A stretch of DNA of 64,000 nucleotides from positions 250,039,575 to 250,103,574 of the forward strand of contig NC_066579.1 in assembly GCF_024323335.1 (NCBI RefSeq), read 5' to 3'. The notes below the pieces were generated by a model, which was given only the letters and a program-made list of their open reading frames with translations, searched no databases and was not told where the DNA came from. This document shows positions 22,078 to 32,862 of the stretch, in pieces. Numbering within the stretch: position 1 is the stretch's first letter; every line of letters starts with the position of its first letter. The stretch is from Lathyrus oleraceus. Taxonomy: Eukaryota > Streptophyta > Magnoliopsida > Fabales > Fabaceae. Position numbers and translations under genes: made by a program.

Positions 22078-22731
22078 TGGACATTGGTTGTTGCTCGCAA
22101 TCAATCCTATCCGAGAAATTGTGTATTATCTTGACTCGTTAGGAAATGATTGGACAACATACCCGGATATGAAGGTCCTAATTGACACGTAAGTGAGAAT
22201 GTTCAAAATTTTTCTTAGTTTATGTGAATTGTTCTAATTGCTTCATTTTTATTTTATTAGCGTCTTACAAGCTTTTCGGGCCCAACGAGATATCCAAACC
22301 TCAAGGAGGGGCGCCAACTCCATTACATGGATTAAAGTGGCAGTATATTTTTAATTACCACATTTTTTATTATATTAGTGATGACACTTGATAAAACTTA
22401 GGATTTATAATCCATATTTTTTTTTTCATATGTAGTGTCCTCAACAACGTAATCAAATAGATTGCGGGTATTTCATGTTGAGGTTTATGCGAGATACTCT
22501 TGCTTTGGGCCGATTAAAGATTCCCACCGATGTATGTATTTCTAACTTATGAGTTATTTTTATATTTACACATATCTCATATAATTAAATAGTTGGAATT
22601 AATTCAAAATATGTTATATTATTATGTAGTACTTTGAGGAATTCAAGTGTGCATTTTATACAAAGGATCAAGTGGACGAAATCAAAGAGGAGTGGTGTCA
22701 ATTCATGATAGAGCTCAATGTTTGTTCATAA
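22078..22731 (+). pseudogene. Ulp1/C48 SUMO-protease-like domain, C-terminal exons
   Basis: Four exons: 22078-22188, 22261-22342 (or 22339 with a GC donor), 22436-22531 and 22630-22731, ending in TAA at 22729. All junctions keep one frame. The translation carries the C48 catalytic pattern: His in GHWLLLAINP, Asp in YYLDSLGNDW, Gln and Cys in QQRNQIDCGYFML. Roughly the N-terminal half of a normal C48 domain is absent. Ulp1-like domains are often carried by plant CACTA and MULE elements, so this is probably a remnant of the parent transposon rather than a second host capture. The donor at 22189 (GTAAGT) is strong. The first exon begins in the phase left by the upstream receptor exon; see the findings. 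Confidence 0.82.
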
Positions 22732-23009
22732 ATTTGTGTAATTAATGTGTACATTTGTAGTATATGTAATGACTTGTAAATGTGTACATAAATTTGTATA
22801 TATTTTGATACATTTAAGGCAAAATTGGTTTGAATTGGTATATATATATATATTTGTTAGCCAAAAATTGGTAGAAAAAAGGCCAAAATGGCATATATAA
22901 AATGTGATAATTGTCTGTCAAAATCTGGTTGAAAACAGGTAGAAATTCTGGTTTATAAACCTGGAAAAAATGTGGTTTAAAACAAAAGCTTCAAAAATTT
23001 TCGTATACC

Positions 23010-23425
23010 TTAGACAGCGCTTTTGTAAAAAGCGCTGTCTAAGGGGGGGATTAGAAAGCGCTTTAGGCAAAAGCGCTGTCTAAGGGGGGGCTTAGACAGC
23101 GCTTTTTGAAAAGCGCTGTCTAAGGTATACCTAAAAAAATTAAAATAGGAGGGTCTTAGAAAGCGCTTTTGGCCAAAGCGCTGTCTAAGGGGGTGGGGCT
23201 TAGACAGCGCTTTTCAGAAGCGCTGTCTAAGGTATACCTAAAAAATTTAAAATAAGAGGGTCTTATAAAGCGCTTTTGGCCAAAGCGCTGTCTAAGGGGG
23301 GGGGGGGGGGCTTAGACAGCGCTTTTAAGATTTAAAAAAGCGCTGTCTAAACCTTTAGCAGCGGAGGTTTAGACAGCGCTTTAAAGCGCTGTCTAAGGCT
23401 AAAAAAAGCGCTGTCTAAGGTCTTG
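23010..23425. repeat. CACTA 3' subterminal repeats
   Basis: Fourteen exact TAGACAGCGC cores plus AAAGCGCTTT-only variants, arranged as face-to-face pairs separated by G-rich runs (one of about 14 G near 23297). Each pair forms a stem of about 15 bp. The upstream stretch 22732-23009 is AT-rich with a TATATATATATA run near 22846 and no gene. Confidence 0.88.
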
Positions 23426-26400
23426 TTTGTTGTAGTGTTGCCAAAAATGGAAAGGTTTTCTCCTTAAAATTACATGTCCAAAAATGCTTCAAATGAAATT
23501 TTGTCCAACATGAAAGTTGTAGATCTTGATCTCACCTTTCCAAAAAGTCCAAGAACATGAATTTCTCATTTGTGGTTGGCAAGTTATGATCAAATGATTG
23601 TCAAGAAAAGTTGAATTTCAAAGTTGGATAACTTTCACACCAAATGGCCAAATGAAGTGGGACTTTTTGGAGCAAATTTCTTTTGATCTCCTCTATTCAA
23701 TTCATGCATCACATTTCATTAAAACTCATCACACAAAAAGTGCATTTTTCATGTGAACTTAATTTGAAAAATGGAGGGAAAAAGTGAATTTGAGAAATAT
23801 GCATTGTTTTCATGTTTTTTCAATTGCCTTGTCTTAGGAACATCATTTGCAATTGGTCCAAACCAGAAAATTTCACTGTTACATTGATTTTCACAAGGAA
23901 GGGTGAATTGGCCAATTTGCAATTTAGCATAAAACTTGATTTCCATTAATCACTTGCATTAACACTAAACATGATTAGCAACATGTTTAACATCACATAT
24001 ATAAACTAAATCACAACTGTTTCATTGTTAATCATAACAGAATTTGGAAATTGAGATCTAGATCCAAAACTTTTCATCTTTTCTCTCTCACTTTTTCTGT
24101 AATTTTCTTCACAAACCTTGCTAAGATCTTCATCAATCCTTCATCCATGAGCATAATGGAAGCTCATTGAAGCAAGATCTCATCATTTTCGTGCCAATTC
24201 AAGGACTGTCAAAGTGAGCTTCATCAATGGCAAATGGAGATTTGAGCTAAATCGTGTACAATCAACATCAAAGCCTCGCTTCATTCACTCGTATAAGCAT
24301 CAAAGAACTTCTGTTTTGGCATTACAAGGCTTGATTCACACGATTTCACATCTGTCATCCAATTAAGGTCATATTTCGACTTTAACGATTCATGAAATTA
24401 AAGCATGCTTTTGGTAGATCTTTCTTAGTAGAGCAAACTGCAATTTGTTTCATCGATTTTCATCAAGAAATGAGAGAGTTATAGCGAATTTAAGATTGAT
24501 GCACAAATATGTTTCCCTTCGAATCTCTTGATTTAGGAAGAGTTAGGTTAAAATGATTTGAGATTGTTAATGTACATTGAGAGAGGATTCTAGTGATATG
24601 CGTTTTGTTGATTTTGGTGATGGTTTGTTCTTGAGCTATGAACTTGTGATGAACACGTGATGAACCCTAAGAAAATTTTCCAGAAACCTTGTTTGATCCA
24701 TATTTTCGCTTGCCTGCATGTGTTTGATGTTATTGGCCGTGCAATTGGACCACGTGTCCACTCACCTAAGCCAAGCGCACGCTCAGTTTTGAAAGCGCTC
24801 TCCCTTCGATCCTTGGCGTGGACAATTCTATTTTGGCTTTGCATTTTTATGCTTCCATGTTCATACATCTTACCATGCCTTGTCCATTGTTTTTTATTTT
24901 TTCATGCCATTCCAAAATTCATAACTCCTAAACCAATAATCCAATTCACATGAAATTTTTTGTGCCATGATCCTTGCCATGTCTACTATTTTTTGATGAT
25001 TTTTGCAAAAATTGTGCACTGTTGGATTTTTATTTTTCTTAGGGGTTGTGTATGTGTATGTTTTCATGACCTATCTTGCCATATCCTTCATAAAATGATG
25101 ATGCTTAATCCAAAATTCTTGAAATTTTGTATGTGTAAAATAGACATCTAAATGAACATTTTGGTATAGAGTTTGTGATTTTTGCTTTCCTGGTTGATGA
25201 GATATGAGCTGTTGAATCTAGGTGTGACAATTTGTGTCACACCATTTCTTGTCCAATTTGTGGAATTTCTTTACCTCTCCATATGAACTCAAAATGACCT
25301 GAATTTTTCATGTTGATACTTCTGGATGTTAGGTTCACTTGTGAATTTTTGTAGAAATTTTTAGTGCATTTCCAATTTGTTTGAGAATTTCTCTTCTGTT
25401 TGACCAATTGTGGACCTTTTGTGAGTCATGATCTTAAATGATTTGTGAAATTCTTGATATGTATCACATGAACTTGAAATTTTGTGGAGTGATTCTAGAC
25501 ATCTTGAAGTTTGCCATGGCTTTGGTTTGGTGCATTTATCATGTTCCAATTCTGTTTTGTGCTTGCTTGAAGTTGATGTATGATTTGGTGCCTTGTATGA
25601 GCTTGTATATGCATACCTTGACTTATGGATTTTAATTGACTTGCCTTCACTTGTCCAAATGGCCTGAAATTTGGTGTGATGATCCTTTAATGAGTTCTGT
25701 TTAGCCATGATTTTTCCTGGGATTTATTGAATTATGTTTGATTGGATTTGGATTGATTCATTCTGTTTGGTCCAATGAGCTTTGAAATTGCATGCTTTGC
25801 CCTAAATGCTTCATGAAATGAAATTGATGGATGATATGAATGTGAGACCACTTGGACATTGTTCTAATTTGATTGAACTTGATTTGTGCCAATTTTCATG
25901 TTCTGTTTTGAATTATTTTCCCCCCTTTGACCCTAGGCTTTGTCCTAGGGGTTTGCTTATGTTTGAGTTGTGTTTTCAGGACAAAGAAGCATATGGCATT
26001 GAGGGAATTGATTCATGCTTATTTGATTGATGTTGATTAAAATTAAGTTAGTTTTGTAGGTGGCTTCTAAGTCATTTGTGTTGAGCATTGGCTTATGCTT
26101 TGCTTGATGCATTGCTTGTGTACAATTAACTGTTGACTTTTAGTTTGTCTATTTGACTATTTGAGCTGTGTACTGATTATGTTAGATTGATTTCAGGTAC
26201 ATTAGTTGCTATAGTTCATTGTGAACTTGCTTGTGCTGTTGCTTGGTTGCTTAACCAATTGAGGTAGAATTCCTTTTCTCCATGTAGTCTGGAAGACCTG
26301 GTCTGTTACTTGGCCAGGCATCTGTCTGAAGTCCTCCTTAAGAGGCAATGCTTGTGCTTGTTTATCTTTGTCCCCAAGCAGGAAAAGACCTTTGTTAAGG

Positions 26401-28980
26401 CAATTGGCAGACACAAGAGATGTGCAATCCATCTCCTGCTATTCTGTTGAGTCATCCCTTGGCTCACATTACATGTTGATGCCTTGAGGATAGTAACCCA
26501 AGATCCTTGTACAGTTGAGTCAGTCATAAGTGTAGAAGGGTTCCCACTTTCTGAACCCACACTTCCTTTGTCTGAAGCTCTCCCTGGCCAGGGATAAGAG
26601 CTGTGAGGCACACCCCTCACTTCCATTTCATCTGCTTCACCCTAACTCTCAATGTTAGGGTTAAGAGCTAACATCACCTGATACAGTTGGCTTGCTTTTG
26701 CAGCCTAACCCTTGTGTGAGCCCACTTTGTCTGTATATAGTGTGTGCTATTTGTGATTGTTTGCTTTGATTGCTTTGCCTGTCTAGGATTAGCTTGCTGC
26801 CTGTGCAAGTTAGGATAGAAACCTTAACATAGGGCTATGATGCATGATAACTATTAGGCTCGAGTCCAGCTCCCTAGTAGTTTGTGTTTCCCAGTCTCTG
26901 GTTAGGCTAGAATTTCTTTCCCGTTCAGGGGAACTACGTTGCCCTGATCCTCATACCAGATGAGGTACGTAGGCAGGAGGTCGCACGAGATCTCTCCGGG
27001 CACCCTTTTTTCTTTTTGTGTGTGTTTGCTTAACAGTTGCTAGGCTCGAGTTCCCGACTCCTTAGTAACTTGTTGTTTGTTTCTTCTTGTTGTGTGCTTG
27101 GAGTCCGGTATAAGTCCATCAAGTGGCATCTGGTTTCTAGTGTGGGTTTGTTTGGTTCGGAAGCTGATGTAAGTCCAGCGATTGGCGTTCGGGTTCCCTG
27201 TTTGCCTTTTTGTGTTTTGTTTTTTTTCGGCGTGCGTGAGCCGAACTACGATAGCTCTGATTCTCATTCCAGATGAGATACGTAGGCATAGGATGCAATA
27301 TCCTAGCGAGCCCTCTCCCATCTTCTCCCACCTGTGTTGTTTCAGTGTGTGTGTGTGATGTTTGTTTTAGCAACCTTTTCTCTCTTTTTGAGCGTGGATC
27401 CCGTCGAGTACGACGGATGCGTAGGGGTGCTAATACCTTCCCTTCGCATAACCGACTCCCGATCCCATTTCTCTTTGGTCGCGAGACCATGCTTTTCCCA
27501 GGTTTACTTCGAGCGTTTCCTTTCCCTTTTTTGGGATAAATAACGCACGGTGGCGGCTCTGTGTTGTTTTGTTTTTAGCCCACCGGTTGTTTTTCACGGA
27601 TGCGACACCTATGTATTAGATCCCTTGGGTTTCAAAGCTCGTTATGGGAAGCTTCTGCCTCTGTTGACCACTCAGGTTGATGAAGGGTTGATGAGTACTT
27701 TGGCTCAGTTCTATGATCCTCTGTATCATTGCTTCTCTTTTCCGGACTTCCAGTTGTTGCCTACGCTCGAGGAGTATGCTCATCTTGTGGGTATTCCTAT
27801 TCTGGATCAGGTGTCGTTCAGTGGTTTAGAGAGTATTCCAACTTCTCGAGAGATCGCAGACTTGTTGCACATAGATGAATCCCTGATTGAAGCGCATATG
27901 ACCACCAAAGGTGGAATTTAGGGTCTTCCTTCTGATTTCCTCGTCGCTCAAGCTACCGTTTATGGGAAGGCCATGAGTGAGGATGCCTTTGAGGCTTTAT
28001 TTGTGTTGCTCATCTATGGTTTGGTTTTGTTCCCCAACATCGACAAATTTATGGATGTGAACGCCATTAGGATCTTTTCAGTTCTTAATCCCGTTCCGAC
28101 TCTGTTGGGTGATGCCTATTTCTCTTTGCATCTGAGGAATGCAAAGGGTGGAGGAGTTATTGTGTGCTGTTTGCCTCTGTTGTATAAGTGGTTTATTTCT
28201 CACTTACCGCAGACGGTTGCTTTCAAGGAGAACAAGGGATGTCTACGGTGGTCTACGAGACTTATGTCTTTCACTAATGACGATATCTCTTGGTATGATC
28301 GCGTGTATGATACAGTTCAGATTATTGACTATTGTGGTGAATTCCCTAATGTGCCTCTTCTTGGTACATGTGGTTGGATCAGCTACAATCCTATCTTAGC
28401 ACGTCGTCAGCTTGGGTTCCCCCTAAAGGATAAACCTCATAACATTCTGTTAGAAGGTGTATTCTTTCAGGAGGGTAAAGATCCCCAAGGCCTGAAAGCC
28501 AGGATGGTCCGCGCTTGGCGCAAGATTCATAAGAAGGGTAGAAATGAGTTAGGTCCGAAGAACTGCATTGCTTTGGAGCCGTATACTTCTTGGGTCAGGC
28601 AGAGAGCATCAGAGTATCTTATGCCATACGATTATCCGAAACCTACACCGTTGGTTGTGGCTGGGCCTTCAACCCTCCCTAACCAAGGCGTAGAGGAGTT
28701 GAGAGAAGAAGACCTTTCACGTGCCTGGATCCGTGAAAGAGAAGAATTGCTTCAGCAAATCAAAGAGAAGGACGCTCTGATCGAATTCCTCGAGCATCAG
28801 GTGATAGATGATCCGAATGATACTTGGACTTCTCTGCTTCCTCAGTCTTCCAAGTTCTGGAAGAGGAAGTATGATCGACTTGCTAAGGAGAAAGCGGATA
28901 TGGAAGCAGCCTATGAGAGAGAGATCAAGAAGCTGTGTGCATCTCGTCTTCCAGCATCTCGAGCTTCTAGGGATCCATAG

Positions 28981-29283
28981 GATGTTTATTTTCCTTTTCC
29001 CTTGTAATATAATAAAAAATGATGTACTTCTTTGTCTCGAATATATATTTGATGAGATATTTTTCCATATGAGATTAAATGCTTTAAAATTTCAAAAATT
29101 GCAAATAGAACCCTAAAAGTTCCTTGAAATAAAAACAAAGCATATGCACGAGCATTGCATGCATCATTTTGCATAAGCAGGTTGTTCTGGTCTTCTTGTC
29201 TGTGGCCTAACTCTGTGCTCTTCATTTATTTTGAAGACAAGCTGACTCACCGGTACTATACCAGAGCCAATTCTGCTAGAGTG
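28981..29283 (+). other. Ogre-2 ORF1-gag spacer with gag-frame extension
   Basis: AT-rich to about 29150, then open in the gag frame from 29155. The segment DKLTHRYYTRAN (about 29238-29273) is conserved in the other gag copies although it lies before the gag ATG. TCATTTATTTTGAAG at 29223-29237 looks like a splice acceptor. Confidence 0.55.
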
Positions 29284-32200
29284 ATGGATCAACTTGAACA
29301 AGAGAACAGAGAACTGAAAGAAGAGGTCGCCAGATTGGGTGCTCTGATGGAGCAATTGTTGGCTGCTCAGCATCAACCTTCTCCACCTCCTGCAACTCCT
29401 CTCCAGAGGACCGTTATATCAGAGGTTGCTTCTTCAACTGTGCCAGCCGCTAGTGCTCATTTTGTGCCGCATGCCATGCCAACCGGGTTTCCGTGGGGTA
29501 TGCCTCCTGGTTTCATGCCAGATATTCCAGCTCCTACCTTTGCTTCCATGCCGGCATCTAGCCCGGTCCTTGCTATGCCTCCTCCTGTCGTGCATACCAT
29601 TCTCAGGGTAGACGACACCATATATCATTTTGAGCCGTCTGAGGGCCCAGATGTTAATGAGAAGATGGATGCTATGAATGATCAATTCCTCGAGCTCCGT
29701 AAGGAATTGAAGACCCTCCGAGGGAAAGATCTGTTCGGCAAGTCTGCTGCCGAGTTATGCCTAGTTCTCGGTGTGAAGATTCCGGTCAAGTTCAAAGTCC
29801 CTGACTTTGAGAAGTATAAGGGGAACACCTGCCCTCTCGCTCACCTGGTCATGTACGCCAGGAAAATGTCTACTCAGACTGATACTGATCAGCTTATGAT
29901 TCATTACTTTCAGGATAGTTTGTCCGGTGTGGCTCTTCGTTGGTATATGAGCCTTGATAGTGCAAACATCCGATCCTTCAACGATCTTGGCGAAGCCTTC
30001 GTCAAGCAGTACAAGTATAATGTTGATATGGCTCCTGACCGTGATCGACTCAGGGCCATGTCTCAGAAGGATAAAGAGACATTTAAGGAGTACGCCCAAA
30101 GGTGGCGAGAGTTAGCAGCTCAGATTACTCCTCCGCTGGAAGAGAAGGAGATGACTAAGATCTTTCTGAAGACTCTTAGTTCATTTTATTATGATCGGAT
30201 GGTTGCGAGTGCTCCCTCTGATTTCACCGAAATGGTGAACATGGGGATGCGTTTGGAGGAAGGTGTCCGAGAAGGACGGTTGTCTAAAGATGAGAGCTCT
30301 TCTAAACGATATGGGGCATTTAAGAAGAAAGATGGGGAGGCACATGCTGTGCAATCTCATGCCAATCCTAGAAGACCCTCTGCTAAGAGGAAGCCTGTGC
30401 GTCATGCCAGCAGCCAGCATTAGGTGGCTCATATAGCACCTGTTTTTAGAGATGATTCTCAGCAATATCAGCAGCCTAATCAGCATCATCATCAGCAACA
30501 ACCTCAGTATCAACAACAACATCGTCCACAGCAACAGGCTTACCAGCCTCGTGGCAGCACCAGTAATCAGGCCAATCTGAATTATGATAGGAAGAAGATC
30601 AGTTTTGATCCCATTCCTATGTCATATGCTGAGCTATATCCTTCTTTATTGGAGAGGAAACTGGTTACTCCCAGAGAGCCTCCGGCTGTGCCTGCTAACC
30701 CGCAGTGGTGGTACAAGCCCGATCAATATTGTGTTTATCATTCCGGCGCTCCGGGTCACAATATTGAAAACTGCTATCCGTTGAAAACCAAGGTTCAAGA
30801 CCTTATGCGATGCGGCATCCTGAGCTTTGAGGACTCAGGCCCGAATGTTACGAAGAACCCATTGCCCGAGCATGGGAAATCAGTGAACATGGTCCAGGGT
30901 TGCCCTGGCAAGTATAAAGTCAAGTATGTGAGACATATTCGACAGTCATTGGTCGAGTTGCATCGTCTGCTGTGTCAATACAGTCATATGGAGCATGACC
31001 ATGACAGATGCCGTATCTGTTCTGTTAATAGATTGGGTTGTCGCCAAGTGCGAAGAGAGCTTCAAGAGCTGTTGGATGAGGGTACCATTGAGATTCTGCA
31101 GAATCGAAATGTTGATGAAGATGAACCAGAAGTGAATGTGATTTCTCCTGTGTTCAAATTGCCCGAGCCTATTGTCATCCGTTATGATGGTAGCAAGCCG
31201 AAGGTTTCTCCTTCTCTGGTAATCAAGCCTGCAGGCCCTGTGCCTTATTCTTCGGATAAAGCTATTCCTTTCCGCTATAATCCCGTTGCTGTGGAAGATG
31301 GGAAAGAAGTGCCGTTGCCTTCGACTTCCGTTGTTAATATTGCTGATGTGAGCGGATTGACCCGTAGTGGTCGTGTGTTTTCAGCGCCTAAGCCTCAGGC
31401 TAGAGCTGTTGCTTCTGATGCTGCTGAGCGTCCGGTTGGGACTGCGGTGAATGTCCCGAATCCGGCACTTGCTGTTGCCAAACCCTCCTCTGTACAAAAG
31501 ACTCCTGTTTCTTCTGTTGGCCCGAGTGGCATTGTGAATGAAGAATGTGATGAGATGCTGAGGCTCATCAAGAAGAGTGAATACAACGTTGTAGACTAGC
31601 TTCTACAAACGCCGTCCAAGATCTCCGTGCTATCGTTACTTCTGAATTCAGAACCCCATAGGGAGGCTCTGCAGAAAGTATTGGACCTGGCTTATGTTGA
31701 TCATGACGTCACGGTTGAACAGTTTGACAGTATTGTTGCAAACATCACTGCTTGCAACACTTTGAGTTTCTGTGACGCTGATCTCCCTGAGGAAGGAAGA
31801 GACCACAACATGGCTTTACATATTTCCATGAATTGCAAGACTGATGCCATGTCCAACGTGCTGGTGGACACTGGGTCATCTCTAAATGTATTTCCGAAGA
31901 CCACTCTTTCGAGACTGTCTTATCAGGGGCCTCCCATGAGGTAGAGTGGTGTTGTTGTGAAAGCTTTTGATGGGTCGCGTAAGACCATGATAGGGGAAGT
32001 TGATCTCCCAACCAAGATTGGACCAAGTGATTTCCAAGTTACCTTCCAGGTTATGGGTATCCACCCATCTTATAACTGTCTCCTTGGTAGACCATGGATT
32101 CACGAGGCTGGCACCGTGACATCCACCCTACACCAGAAGCTGAAATTCGTTAAAAATAAGAAACTGGTTGTGGTAGGGGGAGAAAAGGCTCTCCTGGTTA

Positions 32201-32594
32201 GCCACTTGTCTTCTTTCTCATATATTGATGCTGAGGATGAAGTTGGAACGCCTTTCCAAGCTTTATCTATTGCTGAGCCGATTGAGAAGAAGTCTCCTTC
32301 ATTTGCTTCCTATCGTGATGCGAAACTGGCCATTGAATGTGGTGCAGTTGCTGGTTTAGGGAAGATGATTGAGCTTGAAGACCATAAATCCCGGGCTGGC
32401 ATTGGCTATTCTTCTGGGGCATTTAACGAGCAAGGGCTGTTCAAGGGTGGAGGTTTCATCCATGCTGATCAAGCCGAGGAAGCTGCTGCTATTCTAGAAG
32501 AGGATGCAGAGGACTTGAGCAACTTCATCATCCCTGGTGGGATCTGCCATAATTGGGTCGCTGTGGATGTTCCTACGGTCATTCATAAGTCAGC
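29284..32594 (+). pseudogene. Ogre-2 gag-pro, single frame with three amber codons
   Basis: ATG at 29284 (MDQLEQENRELKEEVARL) opens one frame of about 1100 codons with no indels. The only defects are TAG codons at 30421, 31597 and 31942. Gag comes first: N-terminal coiled coil, Pro-rich linker, capsid-like core (LFGKSAAELCL, RWYMSLDSANIRSFNDLG, EYAQRWRELAAQ), a His/Gln-rich tract near 30470-30560, and the CVYHSGAPGHNIENCY motif. The aspartic protease follows, with an intact VLVDTGSSLNVFPKTTL active site (about 31858) and LLGRPWIHEAG flap-side motif. The frame ends at a TAA (32596), but a GT donor at 32595 would splice it into pol. Confidence 0.9.
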
Positions 32595-32862
32595 GTAATA
32601 TGTTCACTTTGTTCAAAACCCTTCTCCCATGCCAAAAGGAGAAGTGATGACATTGTTGGCAGCATTTATACAATGATATTTCATTCAATTAATGCATTGT
32701 TAAACATTTTTTCTTCCATTTGTTTTCACTTTTTGCTTTTTGCATGAAATCAGTGATCACAAAAAAACCATAAAAACAAGAATAAAAGCAATCTTTTTCA
32801 TCTGCATAATGATTTGTTTGTTTGAATTCTAAAACTTTTTATTATCCAAAATCATTATGCAG
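32595..32862 (+). other. Predicted Ogre intron between pro and pol, 268 bp
   Basis: Donor GC|GTAATATG after 32594 and acceptor CATTATGCAG|G at 32862. Splicing joins a phase-2 exon end to base 32863 and continues directly into the pol frame (LILKPIEYNDP), removing the TAA at 32596. An intron at this place is a known hallmark of Ogre. Only sequence features support it here; transcripts would settle the exact junction. Confidence 0.75.

Larger units (their letters stand above)
19578..23437 (+). mobile_element. Non-autonomous CACTA transposon with captured gene, 3860 bp
   Basis: Ends are CACTACGCCAAAAATGAC at 19578 and, inverted, CACTACAACAAACAAGAC at 23437, matching in 14 of 18 bases. The 3-bp target duplication is TTG (19575-19577 and 23438-23440). 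Removing the element and one TTG restores a run, AAATTGCCAAAAATGG, that matches the Ogre-2 LTR near 13407. Both ends carry many TAGACAGCGC motifs as subterminal repeats. No transposase coding sequence (TNP2/TnpD type) is visible, so movement would need a helper. The cargo is a seven-transmembrane gene fragment followed by Ulp1-like protease exons. Confidence 0.93.
19011..27607 (+). mobile_element. Solo LTR of an Ogre-like element, carrying a CACTA insertion
   Basis: Begins TGTAACACCTCAAAATTTG and ends GGATGCGACA, flanked by the 5-bp duplication CCTAT at 19006-19010 and 27608-27612. Removing the CACTA and its target duplication (3863 bp) leaves a 4734-bp LTR with no internal region, the product expected from recombination between the two LTRs of one element. 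Its middle resembles the Ogre-2 LTR, but its ends are a different type shared with 49484-51223. The end region has an ATAAATAACGCACGG block and a PBS-like GTGGCGGCTC at 27550. Confidence 0.92.
18930..28980 (+). pseudogene. Ogre-2 ORF1, split by a solo LTR
   Basis: ATG at 18930 opens MERPKRHTKKYNFRQ and runs 27 codons to 19010, where the solo LTR enters. Coding resumes at 27613 in the same frame (VLDPLGFKARYGKL) once one copy of the CCTAT target duplication is removed, so the frame was intact here when the insertion occurred. One TAG at 27919-27921 stands where Ogre-3 has Gln; the rest is open to the TAG at 28978. The domain layout matches the other ORF1 copies: a conserved globular plant-mobile-domain-like region (PNIDKFMDVNAIRIF, LLYKWFISHLPQT) and a charged C-terminal coiled coil (RAWIREREELLQQIKEKD). 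Unknown function; expression is impossible in its present split state. Confidence 0.88.

Noticed and set aside
19606..23425. Regular palindromic repeats that look CRISPR-like
   Set aside because: Spacing is irregular, copies alternate in orientation, they flank CACTA ends and a plant gene fragment, and there are no cas genes. They are transposon subterminal repeats.
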